Source of the DNA: an uncultured Lachnospiraceae bacterium
Lineage (GTDB): Bacteria; Bacillota; Clostridia; Lachnospirales; Lachnospiraceae
NCBI GenBank assembly: GCA_902775895.1
Contig: CACYNO010000001.1
Location: 549,385 to 613,384, forward strand
Direction: 5' to 3'
Length of the DNA: 64,000 nucleotides
Position numbers and translations under genes: made by a program. The notes beneath the pieces are model-generated. The model worked only from the letters and a program-made list of their open reading frames with translations. It made no database searches and was not told the origin of the DNA. Positions 35,565-44,109 of this stretch are shown here, piece after piece (the stretch's first letter is position 1; the number at the start of each line of letters is the position of its first letter).

Positions 35565-38186
35565 TCACTCCATTGATTCTGCTCTGTCTTTTAACTTAAA
35601 TAATTCCTCAAGCGCCTGTATAGGCGTCATATGATTAATATCCATCTCAAGTATGGCTTTTTTAAGATCATCTGAGGTTTCTTTTTTATCCTTTTCTTTC
35701 ATATCAAAAATGGACATTTGTATCTCGGGTCTTGTAAAAGCCATTCTCGTATTTTGCATTTCCTCTGATGAGATCAGCTCATCCATTATCATTTTAGCAC
35801 GTTCTATCACAAAATCGGGTACTCCCGCAAGTTTTGCAACCTGAATACCGTAACTTTTATCGGCTCCGCCTCTTACGATCTTGCGGAGAAAAACTATATC
35901 ATCCCCTTTTTCCTTTACCGCAATACTGTAATTAAGCACACCGTCTATACGTCCCTCAAGTTCTGTAAGTTCGTGATAGTGGGTAGCAAAAAGGGTCTTG
36001 GAGCCTATCTTTCTTTTGTCTGAAATGTACTCCACAACAGCCCTCGCTATGGACAGACCGTCAAGGGTGCCGGTACCTCTTCCTATCTCATCGAGAATAA
36101 GCAGACTGTTCTTTCCGGCATTTTTCAGAATATTGGCAACTTCCGTCATCTCCACCATAAAGGTGGACTGGCCTGATGCCAGGTCATCGGATGCCCCGAC
36201 TCTGGTAAATATCCTGTCTGTAATACAGATATTTGCAGACTTGGCAGGAACAAAGGATCCCATATGCGCCATCAGGGTGATCAGCGCCGTCTGTCTCATA
36301 TATGTGGATTTACCGGCCATGTTGGGACCGGTTATAAGGGCTATCCTCTGATCCGAATTGTTGAGCACGGTATCATTTGCCACAAATGAGTCGGAATCGA
36401 TCATCTTTTCAACCACCGGATGACGGCCTTCTTTTATATCCAGGATACCGGATCTGTTGATCTTCGGTCTTACGTATCTGTTTTTTTCGGCAACACAGGC
36501 AAGTGCCGACAGAACGTCTGCCTGCGCCAGTGCTTTTGCACAGGTCTGTATCCTTGGAGCTTCTTTTGCCACCGCTTCCCTTACTTCGCAAAAGATAGCA
36601 TATTCAAGGGCATACAATTTATCAGATGCACCCAGTATACTGTCTTCGATCTTTTTTAATTCAGGTGTGATGAAACGCTCTGCATTGGTAAGGGTCTGCT
36701 TCCTGATCCAGTCGTCAGGGACCTTGTCTTTAAAAGAGTTGGTCACCTCAAGATAGTATCCGAAGATCCTGTTGTATTTTATGCGGAGATTCTTTATACC
36801 GGTGTTATCCCGCTCTTTTGCCTCTATCTGTGCAAGCCAGTCGCGCCCTTTTGTACCGGCTTCACGATACTCATCCGCTTCTTTTGAAAATCCCGGCTTG
36901 ATCAGACCGCCTTCCTTTGTACTTATCGGCGGTTCATCAACGATGGCACTGTCAATAAGCCCGTAAAGATCTCTTAGTTCATCCATCTGATCCCTCAACC
37001 TGCATATAACAGGCGCATTGAACTCAGCAAGGACTGCTTTTATGGCAGGGATCGTCTCAAGAGAATATTTAAAAGAAACAAGGTCTCTGGGAGAAGCCGT
37101 CTTACAGCTTATCCTTGTGAGAAGACGTTCTATGTCATGGACCGGATCAAGATACTCACGCATCTCTTCCCTGTCTATGGGGTTCTTTAAAAAATCCTCT
37201 ACTCCGTCAAGACGCTCTTCTATCCTCTCCGCATTAAGAAGAGGTTTTTCTGTCATGGAACGAAGAAGCCTTTTCCCCATGGCAGTCTTCGTCCTGTCGA
37301 TCACCCAGAGAAGAGACCCCTTCTTTTGCCTGTCTCTCATAGTCTCGGTAAGCTCAAGGTTTCTGAGTGTCGAAGCATCAACCGTCATAAAGCTTTCCGG
37401 ATCATAGGGAGTAACGGAAATGATATGTGACAGGGATGATTTCTGTGTTTCTTTCATGTAATAGATAAGGGCACCTGCTGCCATTATCCCGTAAGAATAA
37501 TCCGAGAGACAACGCCCGGTATTCTCATCATCCGCTCCCCTGCTCTTTATTTCATCCAACGCAGCCTCTTCCGAAAATGCATTTCCCGGAAGAGTCGAAA
37601 CTGCGATATTTAACTTCTTTGTGATATCTCTTATATCAAGCCCGCTCATAAAGAAATACTCATTTGCGATGATCTCAGCAGGAACGATCCTTTTTATCTC
37701 ATCCTCCAGACGCTCAGGGGAGTCAAGCTCCGTTATGTAAAACTCTCCTGTAGAAAAGTCTGAAAAAGCAACACCGAACTTATCTCCCATGTACATAATG
37801 GAAAGAATATAGTTGTTTTTTCCCTCATCCAGCGCACCGTCATCGGTATTGGTTCCCGGCGTGACTATCCTGATCACTTCTCTCTTAACAATGCCCTTTG
37901 CCTCTTTTGGGTCTTCCATCTGCTCACAGATAGCTACTTTGTGACCATTTTGGACCAGCTTATTGATGTAGCTTTCTGCAGAATGATAAGGCACGCCGCA
38001 CATAGGTGCTTTTTCCTCCAGACCGCAGCTCTTCCCCGTAAGGGTAAGTTCCAGTTCTTTAGACACTGTCAGGGCGTCATCAAAGAACATCTCATAGAAA
38101 TCCCCGAGACGGTAGAACAAAATACAATCATCATATTCTTTTTTTGTATCCAGATAATGACTCATCATGGGGGATAATTCTGCCAT
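35565..38186 (-). CDS. mutS: DNA mismatch repair protein MutS
   Basis: 873-aa MutS. Mismatch-recognition motif F-Y-E (RLGDFYEMFFDDA) at about 25-35, clamp and lever region in the middle, Walker A GPNMAGKSTYMRQ, signature ASDDLASGQSTFMVEM, Walker B LLILDEIGRGT and FATHYHEL. A C-terminal tail with helix-turn-helix IERAKMIMDEL completes it. Length is normal. Start 2 nt after the miaB stop, with RBS AGAGGTG inside miaB. Works with MutL encoded next. Confidence 0.97.
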   Translation of the reverse strand: MAELSPMMSHYLDTKKEYDDCILFYRLGDFYEMFFDDALTVSKELELTLTGKSCGLEEKAPMCGVPYHSAESYINKLVQNGHKVAICEQMEDPKEAKGIVKREVIRIVTPGTNTDDGALDEGKNNYILSIMYMGDKFGVAFSDFSTGEFYITELDSPERLEDEIKRIVPAEIIANEYFFMSGLDIRDITKKLNIAVSTLPGNAFSEEAALDEIKSRGADDENTGRCLSDYSYGIMAAGALIYYMKETQKSSLSHIISVTPYDPESFMTVDASTLRNLELTETMRDRQKKGSLLWVIDRTKTAMGKRLLRSMTEKPLLNAERIEERLDGVEDFLKNPIDREEMREYLDPVHDIERLLTRISCKTASPRDLVSFKYSLETIPAIKAVLAEFNAPVICRLRDQMDELRDLYGLIDSAIVDEPPISTKEGGLIKPGFSKEADEYREAGTKGRDWLAQIEAKERDNTGIKNLRIKYNRIFGYYLEVTNSFKDKVPDDWIRKQTLTNAERFITPELKKIEDSILGASDKLYALEYAIFCEVREAVAKEAPRIQTCAKALAQADVLSALACVAEKNRYVRPKINRSGILDIKEGRHPVVEKMIDSDSFVANDTVLNNSDQRIALITGPNMAGKSTYMRQTALITLMAHMGSFVPAKSANICITDRIFTRVGASDDLASGQSTFMVEMTEVANILKNAGKNSLLILDEIGRGTGTLDGLSIARAVVEYISDKRKIGSKTLFATHYHELTELEGRIDGVLNYSIAVKEKGDDIVFLRKIVRGGADKSYGIQVAKLAGVPDFVIERAKMIMDELISSEEMQNTRMAFTRPEIQMSIFDMKEKDKKETSDDLKKAILEMDINHMTPIQALEELFKLKDRAESME

Positions 38187-38187
38187 A

Positions 38188-39627
38188 TCACACCTCTGTT
38201 CCGAAATAATAAAAACCTTTTGACTCCGTTATCTTAATCTTTAATATCTTTCCTATTCTTTCTTTGCTACCGGGAAAATGCACAAGCATATTGTTGCTAA
38301 GTCGTCCGGTAAGAAGACTTTCGTTATGGGTATTAACCCCTTCCGCAAGAACCTCCATTGTCTTTCCTACAAGATTTCCGCTTTTTTCACCACTTGCCAT
38401 CCTGATCTCTTCAAGGAGTTTATTGAACCTTTTATCTGTTTCCTGCTTTTCCGGAAGATCGTCAAACTTTGCCGCCGGCGTTCCCCTTCTTTTTGAATAG
38501 ATAAAAGTATATGCACTGTCAAATCCAACTTTGCGGACTACATCTATTGTCTCTTCAAAATCTTCGTTTGTTTCACCCGGGAAACCAACGATGATATCCG
38601 TAGTGACAGATATATCCGGCATCTTATCTCTTATCTTTCTGATAAGCTCCAAATAATCCGCTTTTGTATACCCGCGGTTCATTCTCTTTAATATCCTGCT
38701 GCTTCCCGACTGCAGCGGAAGATGTATGTGATCGCATATCTTTTCGGAAGCCGCCATGGTCTCTATCAGTTCGTCTGACAGATCCTTGGGATGGGAAGTC
38801 ATAAAACGTATACGTTTTAGACCTTCCACTTCCTCCAGTTCTTTAAGAAGACCTGCAAAGCTTATATCCTCTTCCAGACCTTTTCCGTAGGAATTTACGT
38901 TCTGCCCCAGAAGCATGACCTCAACCACGCCGTCGTCCGTAAGTCTTTTTATCTCATCGACTATGTCCTCCGGTCTGCGGCTCTTCTCACGTCCCCTGAC
39001 ATATGGAACTATGCAGTAAGTACAGAAATTGTCACAGCCGTACATTATGTTCACGCCTGACTTAAAAGGATATTTTCTTTCCGTGGGAAGCAGTTCCACA
39101 AACTCCCTGCTCTCCTGCCATATATCAGTTATCCTGCTGCCACTGACCAGTCTTGAATAAAGGATCTCAGCCAGCTTATATACGTTAAATGTTCCGAATA
39201 TCAGATCAACAAAGGGATAAGACTTTTCAAGTTTCTCAACCTCGTCTGCTTCCTGGGTCATGCAACCGCAAATCCCCACGATCATGTCCGGCTTATCTTT
39301 TTTAAGCTTTCCCAGTGCCCCGAGACGACCATAGAGTCTGTCGTTTGCATTTTCTCTTACGGTACATGTATTGAAAATGACAAGATCGGCATCCTCATTT
39401 TCAGTAAGATTATACCCGCACTCCTTCAGGATCCCTTTCAGCTTTTCCGAATCCCTTTCATTCATCTGACATCCGAATGTAACAACACAGGCGGTAAGAT
39501 CCCTGTCCTTTCGCTTTGCCGTATCACTTGTCAGTCCCCTGACAAGACTCATAAATTCACGCTGCTTTTCAGACTCACTTACCGCCGTAATGTCCGTATT
39601 TGATTTTTTCAATGTGTCTTTATTCAT
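38188..39627 (-). CDS. miaB: tRNA-2-methylthio-N6-dimethylallyladenosine synthase MiaB
   Basis: 479-aa methylthiotransferase with two Fe-S clusters. N-terminal UPF0004 domain Cys residues are in TFGCQMNERDSE, FNTCTVREN and GICGCMTQ; the radical SAM cluster is CDNFCTYC in MYGCDNFCTYCIVPYVRG, followed by EVMLLGQNVNSYG, and a C-terminal TRAM domain. It adds a methylthio group to i6A37 made by MiaA. RBS AGGTAATA is weak but correctly placed. proA lies 2 nt upstream. Confidence 0.97.
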   Translation of the reverse strand: MNKDTLKKSNTDITAVSESEKQREFMSLVRGLTSDTAKRKDRDLTACVVTFGCQMNERDSEKLKGILKECGYNLTENEDADLVIFNTCTVRENANDRLYGRLGALGKLKKDKPDMIVGICGCMTQEADEVEKLEKSYPFVDLIFGTFNVYKLAEILYSRLVSGSRITDIWQESREFVELLPTERKYPFKSGVNIMYGCDNFCTYCIVPYVRGREKSRRPEDIVDEIKRLTDDGVVEVMLLGQNVNSYGKGLEEDISFAGLLKELEEVEGLKRIRFMTSHPKDLSDELIETMAASEKICDHIHLPLQSGSSRILKRMNRGYTKADYLELIRKIRDKMPDISVTTDIIVGFPGETNEDFEETIDVVRKVGFDSAYTFIYSKRRGTPAAKFDDLPEKQETDKRFNKLLEEIRMASGEKSGNLVGKTMEVLAEGVNTHNESLLTGRLSNNMLVHFPGSKERIGKILKIKITESKGFYYFGTEV

Positions 39628-39629
39628 TA

Positions 39630-40871
39630 TTACCTGATCTGACCGTTTCCGTAGATTACATACTTATAGGATGTCATTTCATTTAATCCCATAGGACCTC
39701 TTGCATGGATCTTCTGGGTACTGATACCTATTTCCGCACCGAAGCCGAATTCCCCACCGTCGGAAAATCTTGATGACGCATTTACATAGACACATGCAGC
39801 GTCCACATAATTCAGGAATTTACCTGAATTATCATAATCTTTTGTAACTATTGTCTCGGAGTGGCCTGTTCCGTATCTGTTTATATGATCTATGGCTTCA
39901 TCTACCGAAGCAACTGTCTTGATGGAGATAATGTAATCAAGGTATTCCTTGCCCCAGTCTTCCGGTGTCGCCTCAATAAGTCTGGAATCAAAAGACATTG
40001 CTTTTTCATCCCCGCGCATTTCCACGTTGCTTTTTACAAGCCTCTCTGCAAGAAGAGGTATAAGCTTTTCAGCAACCGCCTCATGTACCAGTACTGACTC
40101 ACATGCATTGCACACACCGATACGCTGTGTCTTTGCGTTTTCAATAATATTTACCGCCATCTCAAGGTCTGCGCTTTCGTCAACATATACATGGCAGTTG
40201 CCCGTTCCCGTCTTGATCACGGGTACGGTGGAATTTTCCACTACATGGTTAATAAGCCTTTCGCTTCCTCTGGGGATTATGAGGTCCACATAATCATTCA
40301 GATGGAGAAGTTCTGTCACATACTTTCTGTCGGTATCTTCCATTATCTGTACACAGTTTGGATCAACACCTCCTGCACTGAGACACTCTCTGATAACATT
40401 TCCGATTTCCACAACTGTCTCTATAGAATCGGAACCGCCCCTTAAGATACAGGCATTCCCGGTCTTAAAGCATATGGCAAAAGCGTCTGCAGTAACATTT
40501 GGACGGGATTCGTAGATCATGCCCACAACACCCATAGGAACTCTCATCTTTCCTATGCGGAGTCCGTTGGGACGCATCTTTACCTCTTCCATGTTTCCTA
40601 TGGGGTCATCAAGAACGGCCACCTGACGTACTCCGTCTGCCATACCCGCAACACGGTCCTCGTCCATTTTCAGCCTGTCAAGAAGTGCCGGGGTCATTCC
40701 TGCCGCTTCTGCCCTTTCCATGTCTTTTTTATTTGCCCCTGCTATCTTTCCGGCATTTTTCACAAGTGCATCTGCAACTGCCGTAAGTATTTCTTCCTTT
40801 TTCTTTGAAGAAAGCTTTACAAGCCGCCTTGAAGCAGTCACAGCATCTTTACCCATCTGAACTAAATCCAT
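39630..40871 (-). CDS. proA: Gamma-glutamyl phosphate reductase ProA
   Basis: 413-aa NADPH-dependent reductase of proline synthesis (glutamyl phosphate to glutamate semialdehyde). The catalytic Cys is in IGVCNACESVLVH; the motifs NVTADAFAICFKTGNACILRGG and YVNASSRFSDGGEFGFGAEIG are present, and the closing HARGPMGLNEMTSYK is typical. Its ATG overlaps the fau stop by one base (TAATG), with AAGGAGG in the fau 3' end. Partner ProB is two genes upstream, separated by fau and a protein of unknown function. Confidence 0.97.
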   Translation of the reverse strand: MDLVQMGKDAVTASRRLVKLSSKKKEEILTAVADALVKNAGKIAGANKKDMERAEAAGMTPALLDRLKMDEDRVAGMADGVRQVAVLDDPIGNMEEVKMRPNGLRIGKMRVPMGVVGMIYESRPNVTADAFAICFKTGNACILRGGSDSIETVVEIGNVIRECLSAGGVDPNCVQIMEDTDRKYVTELLHLNDYVDLIIPRGSERLINHVVENSTVPVIKTGTGNCHVYVDESADLEMAVNIIENAKTQRIGVCNACESVLVHEAVAEKLIPLLAERLVKSNVEMRGDEKAMSFDSRLIEATPEDWGKEYLDYIISIKTVASVDEAIDHINRYGTGHSETIVTKDYDNSGKFLNYVDAACVYVNASSRFSDGGEFGFGAEIGISTQKIHARGPMGLNEMTSYKYVIYGNGQIR

Positions 40872-41443
40872 TATTTCCTCCTTAAAGTCTCTTTGTTCGT
40901 AATTAACGCATCCATGTATATATCAAACTCTTCCCTGGGGATCTCCGGTCTTATCTGAAAATCGTACGCCACCGCCACAAGAAACCACCCGTCATCTTCT
41001 CTGCGTCCGTCAAAATATCTGTCGTAGTATCCTGCACCGTATCCTATCCTGTTGAAGTCTCTGCCGAAAAGGATTCCCGGCACGATCATAAGTCCCGGTC
41101 TGTCTTCATATACTCCCGTATCATCCGGCTCAGGTATTCCCCATGTACCTTTCTTTAACCTGTCAGTAGAATCAATCGGGATAAATCTCATCTCTTTCCC
41201 GAAGATCTTCGGCACGCATACCTTCTTTCCCTCCTGAAGGGCTTTTTCTATCACTTCAATAGTATCCGGCTCATTCCGCATTGACGCATAAGTGTATATG
41301 ATACTTGCCTGCTTCCATTCCGGCAGTGTAAATATTCTTTTCTTTATGGCTGAGGATTTGCTCTCAAACTCCTCTTTGCTTATAGACTCCCTCTTTTCGA
41401 CAGTCTCTTTTCTTAATGCCTGTTTTTCTTTTGCCAGATCCAT
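40871..41443 (-). CDS. fau: 5-formyltetrahydrofolate cyclo-ligase
   Basis: 190-aa enzyme that converts 5-formyl-THF to methenyl-THF with ATP. The basic N terminus LRKETVEKRESIS, KVCVPKIFGKEMRFIP and the glycine-rich GYGAGYYDRYF motif identify it. I start at ATG 41443 because GAGG lies 6 nt upstream; the in-frame TTG at 41455 lies before this site. It starts upstream of the preceding gene's stop context (41452) with an 8-nt gap. Folate recycling sits here inside a proline operon. Confidence 0.93.
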   Translation of the reverse strand: MDLAKEKQALRKETVEKRESISKEEFESKSSAIKKRIFTLPEWKQASIIYTYASMRNEPDTIEVIEKALQEGKKVCVPKIFGKEMRFIPIDSTDRLKKGTWGIPEPDDTGVYEDRPGLMIVPGILFGRDFNRIGYGAGYYDRYFDGRREDDGWFLVAVAYDFQIRPEIPREEFDIYMDALITNKETLRRK

Positions 41444-41451
41444 AAATTTCC

Positions 41452-42609
41452 TCAATTTGTAAATATGATCAAATCTTCTCCGTTTACAAGACAGTCTATG
41501 TATTTCCCTTTAGTGCTCATCACCTGATCAGTATAGATCTCAGGGAAAATATATGCTTCCACACAGTCTGCCGGCTGACCGAAGAGCTTCTTTTTCTCTC
41601 CCGTAAGTATGGCTATATCCTCATAGACGAATACCACATCATCCCCGCTCTCAAGGGTCATTACCGTCTTCTGAGTATTTAAGTCTATGATCTTCTTTGT
41701 CTTTTTATCAGTCCCCACCACCACATAGGGTATACCGTCCGACACAAAGGTGTTCTGCAGTTCCGTGATGTTTACGGCCCTGGAATTGATACGTACGGTC
41801 TTTGACTTTGTCTCCGTATCAAAGATGATGATGTCTTCTTTGTTATCTTCTATATAGTGCAGGGCATATAAAAGCCTGTGTCCGTCCAGTCTTACATAGG
41901 GTATCGTCGTCCCTTCCCTGCATTCTTCAATGAGGCGTATAAACTGATTACCCATGTTAATTGACAACTCCGAGATCATCTGATTAACATGAACGATCCC
42001 GATACTCTCGCCGGTCAAAGTGTTCGGATCTCCGGGACGTATGGTCTCCGCAAGCACCGGGGCTCCCACATGTACCACACATTTATTATCTGCTATAGGG
42101 TACATTGCATATATACCCTTTTCAACCAGATGCGGTGCATCTATCTCCGTGATCTTGCCCGTATCCGCACTGTACAGGCTAAGTTCAAATTCACCGTTTT
42201 TTTCTGTCTGAAACAGTAGATTAAACTCATCAAGGACAAACACCTTGATCTTCTCCGTAAATCCGAAACTTTCCGCATCCACCTCCATCTCATACAGAAA
42301 ACCTTCAGAGTCATCTTCAAGTCTGTAAAGATAGTATTTCAGGATGATCTTATCTTCTTTTTTCTCTGCAGCGGAAAAGATAATATAATCCCTCTGGTTA
42401 GAGGCATAGATCACATTGTCGTTAAAAAATTTATCCCTGTCGGGGGCAACTTCCCTTTCCCTGCTCGTCTCGGGATTAAGAATAAAAATCTTATCGGCAG
42501 GAAAACCTTTAAGTGATAACGAGCCGTCCTTTGAAAAAGCCAATATATACTCATCATTTATCGGCTCACATCTGTCTTTTTGAAAATTTTTGATAACTTT
42601 AATGTCCAT
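41452..42609 (-). CDS. Unknown protein in the proline operon, propeller-like
   Basis: 385-aa soluble protein with no signal peptide or membrane span and no family I recognise. It shows repeated strand-turn blocks: FILNPETSREREVAP, NVIYASNQRDYIIFSAAEKKED, ELSLYSADTGKITEID, IIIFDTETKSKTVRIN, KKIIDLNTQKTVMTLE. The recurring D-x-x-T-x-K turns suggest a WD- or YncE-like beta propeller. It sits 2 nt after proB and 8 nt before fau, so it is translated with proline and folate enzymes. There is no clear ribosome site; translation may be coupled to proB. Function unknown. Confidence 0.8.
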   Translation of the reverse strand: MDIKVIKNFQKDRCEPINDEYILAFSKDGSLSLKGFPADKIFILNPETSREREVAPDRDKFFNDNVIYASNQRDYIIFSAAEKKEDKIILKYYLYRLEDDSEGFLYEMEVDAESFGFTEKIKVFVLDEFNLLFQTEKNGEFELSLYSADTGKITEIDAPHLVEKGIYAMYPIADNKCVVHVGAPVLAETIRPGDPNTLTGESIGIVHVNQMISELSINMGNQFIRLIEECREGTTIPYVRLDGHRLLYALHYIEDNKEDIIIFDTETKSKTVRINSRAVNITELQNTFVSDGIPYVVVGTDKKTKKIIDLNTQKTVMTLESGDDVVFVYEDIAILTGEKKKLFGQPADCVEAYIFPEIYTDQVMSTKGKYIDCLVNGEDLIIFTN

Positions 42610-42611
42610 AA

Positions 42612-43427
42612 TTATTTACTTAAAAAAAGTGTTCCTATGTCCTCTCCTGCAAGGGCTTTTTTTATATTTTCCGGATCATTGCCGTTTAAGATGAGCATAT
42701 CTGCACCGTTTTCCACAGCTATCTTTGCCGCGGCAAGTTTGGCTGACATTCCTCCGGTTCCCACGCCCTTGGAATCCGTCCCTTTTGCCATGCCCCACAT
42801 CTCATCGGTGAGATCTTCCACCTCTGATATCAGGCCTGCATCGCTGTTGCTTTTGGGGTCATCGGTGTACATACCGTCAATATCAGACAAAAGAATAAGA
42901 AGGTCTGCTCCGGTAAGCTGTGCCACAAGGGCTGAAAGCCTGTCATTATCGCCAAAGGTATGCACCTGCTCTATCTCCTCTGTGGAGATGGAATCGTTCT
43001 CATTTACCACCGGAATGACACCCAGTTTAAAAAGTTCTTCAAATGTATTGACTGCATTTGCCCGCGCAAGGCTGTTTTCAAGGGTTATGGCGGTAAGCAG
43101 CACCTGCCCCGTCATGGTACCCGCCTCTTCAAAAAGCATGTCGTACGCCTGGATAAGTTTTGCCTGTCCCACAGCGGCATACGCCTGCTTTTTCGGAAGA
43201 CTGTCCGGCTTTCCGGACATACCTAAAGCCTTGCTTCCCACGGCAATGGCACCTGACGAAACAAGACAAACGTCTTTTCCGTCACGTTTCAGATGGACAA
43301 GGACTTTCACAAGTTCTTCCAGCCTTTCGTGGTTGATCCCGTCCGTTTCCGGATCGATAAGAGAAGCTGAACCTATCTTTACTATTATTCTTTTCTTTGT
43401 CTTTAACCGACTCCTTAAAGCAGACAT
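42612..43427 (-). CDS. proB: Glutamate 5-kinase ProB (no PUA domain)
   Basis: 271-aa kinase for the first step of proline synthesis. Motifs: KIGSASLID at the N terminus, SSGAIAVGSKALGM, VNENDSIS and the GTGGMSAKLAAAKIA substrate/nucleotide region. It ends after the amino-acid kinase domain, so it lacks the C-terminal PUA domain of E. coli ProB. First gene of the operon that continues through proA and probably miaB-mutS. Ribosome site GGGGAG, partly inside a strong leader hairpin at 43437-43473, hinting at post-transcriptional control. Confidence 0.94.
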   Translation of the reverse strand: MSALRSRLKTKKRIIVKIGSASLIDPETDGINHERLEELVKVLVHLKRDGKDVCLVSSGAIAVGSKALGMSGKPDSLPKKQAYAAVGQAKLIQAYDMLFEEAGTMTGQVLLTAITLENSLARANAVNTFEELFKLGVIPVVNENDSISTEEIEQVHTFGDNDRLSALVAQLTGADLLILLSDIDGMYTDDPKSNSDAGLISEVEDLTDEMWGMAKGTDSKGVGTGGMSAKLAAAKIAVENGADMLILNGNDPENIKKALAGEDIGTLFLSK

Positions 43428-43436
43428 AATATCTCC

Positions 43437-43473
43437 CCGTTAGATAAGTTTATGAACTAAACTTGTTTAACGG
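43437..43473 (-). promoter_or_regulatory. Leader hairpin overlapping the proB ribosome site
   Basis: On the minus strand, CCGTTA (43473-43468) pairs with TAACGG (43442-43437), and AAGTTTA pairs with TAAACTT inside. The last G bases of the 3' arm are part of the proB GGGGAG. It could occlude the ribosome site or be a protein-bound dyad; no T-box motif is seen. Confidence 0.55.
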
Positions 43474-43513
43474 TTATTTTAACATGAAAGCATACTTTAT
43501 TACAAACTAAAAA

Positions 43514-43539
43514 GGACAAAGGCTTTTTATCCTTTGTCC
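43514..43539 (-). terminator. Terminator of mscL
   Basis: GGACAAAGG and CCTTTGTCC form a 9-bp stem; on the minus strand it is followed by T5. It separates mscL from the proB operon. Confidence 0.85.
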
Positions 43540-43565
43540 TTTGTCTGAAAATATAACGATACCTG

Positions 43566-44000
43566 TTATGCTTCCTCTTTGAACACACCAAGCTGTGAAG
43601 TACAGTTCGGGCAACGGGTTGCATCAATAGCGATCTCTGTCTTACAGAACTCGCATGTCTTTGTTGTAACTTCTTCTTCCTTAACTTTTCCGGTAACCTT
43701 GTCTCTTGCCTGCTGCATCTTCATAAGTGCTTTTATAAGCAGGAACATAACCAGAGCGATAAGCAGGAAGTTGATCACCGCCATGATGAAGTTACCGTAT
43801 GTAAATGTAACGTCTCCCACTGTTCCCTTAAGGTCTGAGAAGTTGATACCGACGATCAGACCGAGAAGCGGTGAAATGATATCATCTACCAAAGATGTAA
43901 CTATCGCTACAAAGGCAGTACCCATTACAATACCAACGGCCATGTCCATGATATTGCCTTTGGTAATGAACTCTTTAAATTCTTTAAAAAAGTTGCTCAT
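43566..44000 (-). CDS. mscL: Large-conductance mechanosensitive channel with zinc ribbon
   Basis: 144-aa MscL. Residues 1-100 match the channel: FKEFITKGNIMDMAVGIVMGTAF (N-terminal amphipathic helix and TM1), the periplasmic loop with YGNF, and TM2 FLLIALVMFLLIKAL. After a charged linker, Cys116, Cys119, Cys130 and Cys133 form CEFC...CPNC, a C-terminal zinc-ribbon in place of the usual helix bundle. The channel opens under membrane tension to release solutes in osmotic downshock. The ribbon may tune assembly or sense metal/redox state (inference). GGAGG precedes the start. Confidence 0.95.
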   Translation of the reverse strand: MSNFFKEFKEFITKGNIMDMAVGIVMGTAFVAIVTSLVDDIISPLLGLIVGINFSDLKGTVGDVTFTYGNFIMAVINFLLIALVMFLLIKALMKMQQARDKVTGKVKEEEVTTKTCEFCKTEIAIDATRCPNCTSQLGVFKEEA

Positions 44001-44109
44001 TTAATTTCTTCCTCCGTGATTATTTTGTTAACTATGTAACAATTTTAAAAACAGAGAACACTTTAACACAAATAAAAACTTATTTCCAGTATTTTAGTAA
44101 AAATTATTA

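Noticed and set aside
43428-43565. T-box leader before proB
   Set aside because: No AGGGTGGNACCGCG-type T-box sequence or specifier loop was seen; only the short nested stem at 43437-43473.
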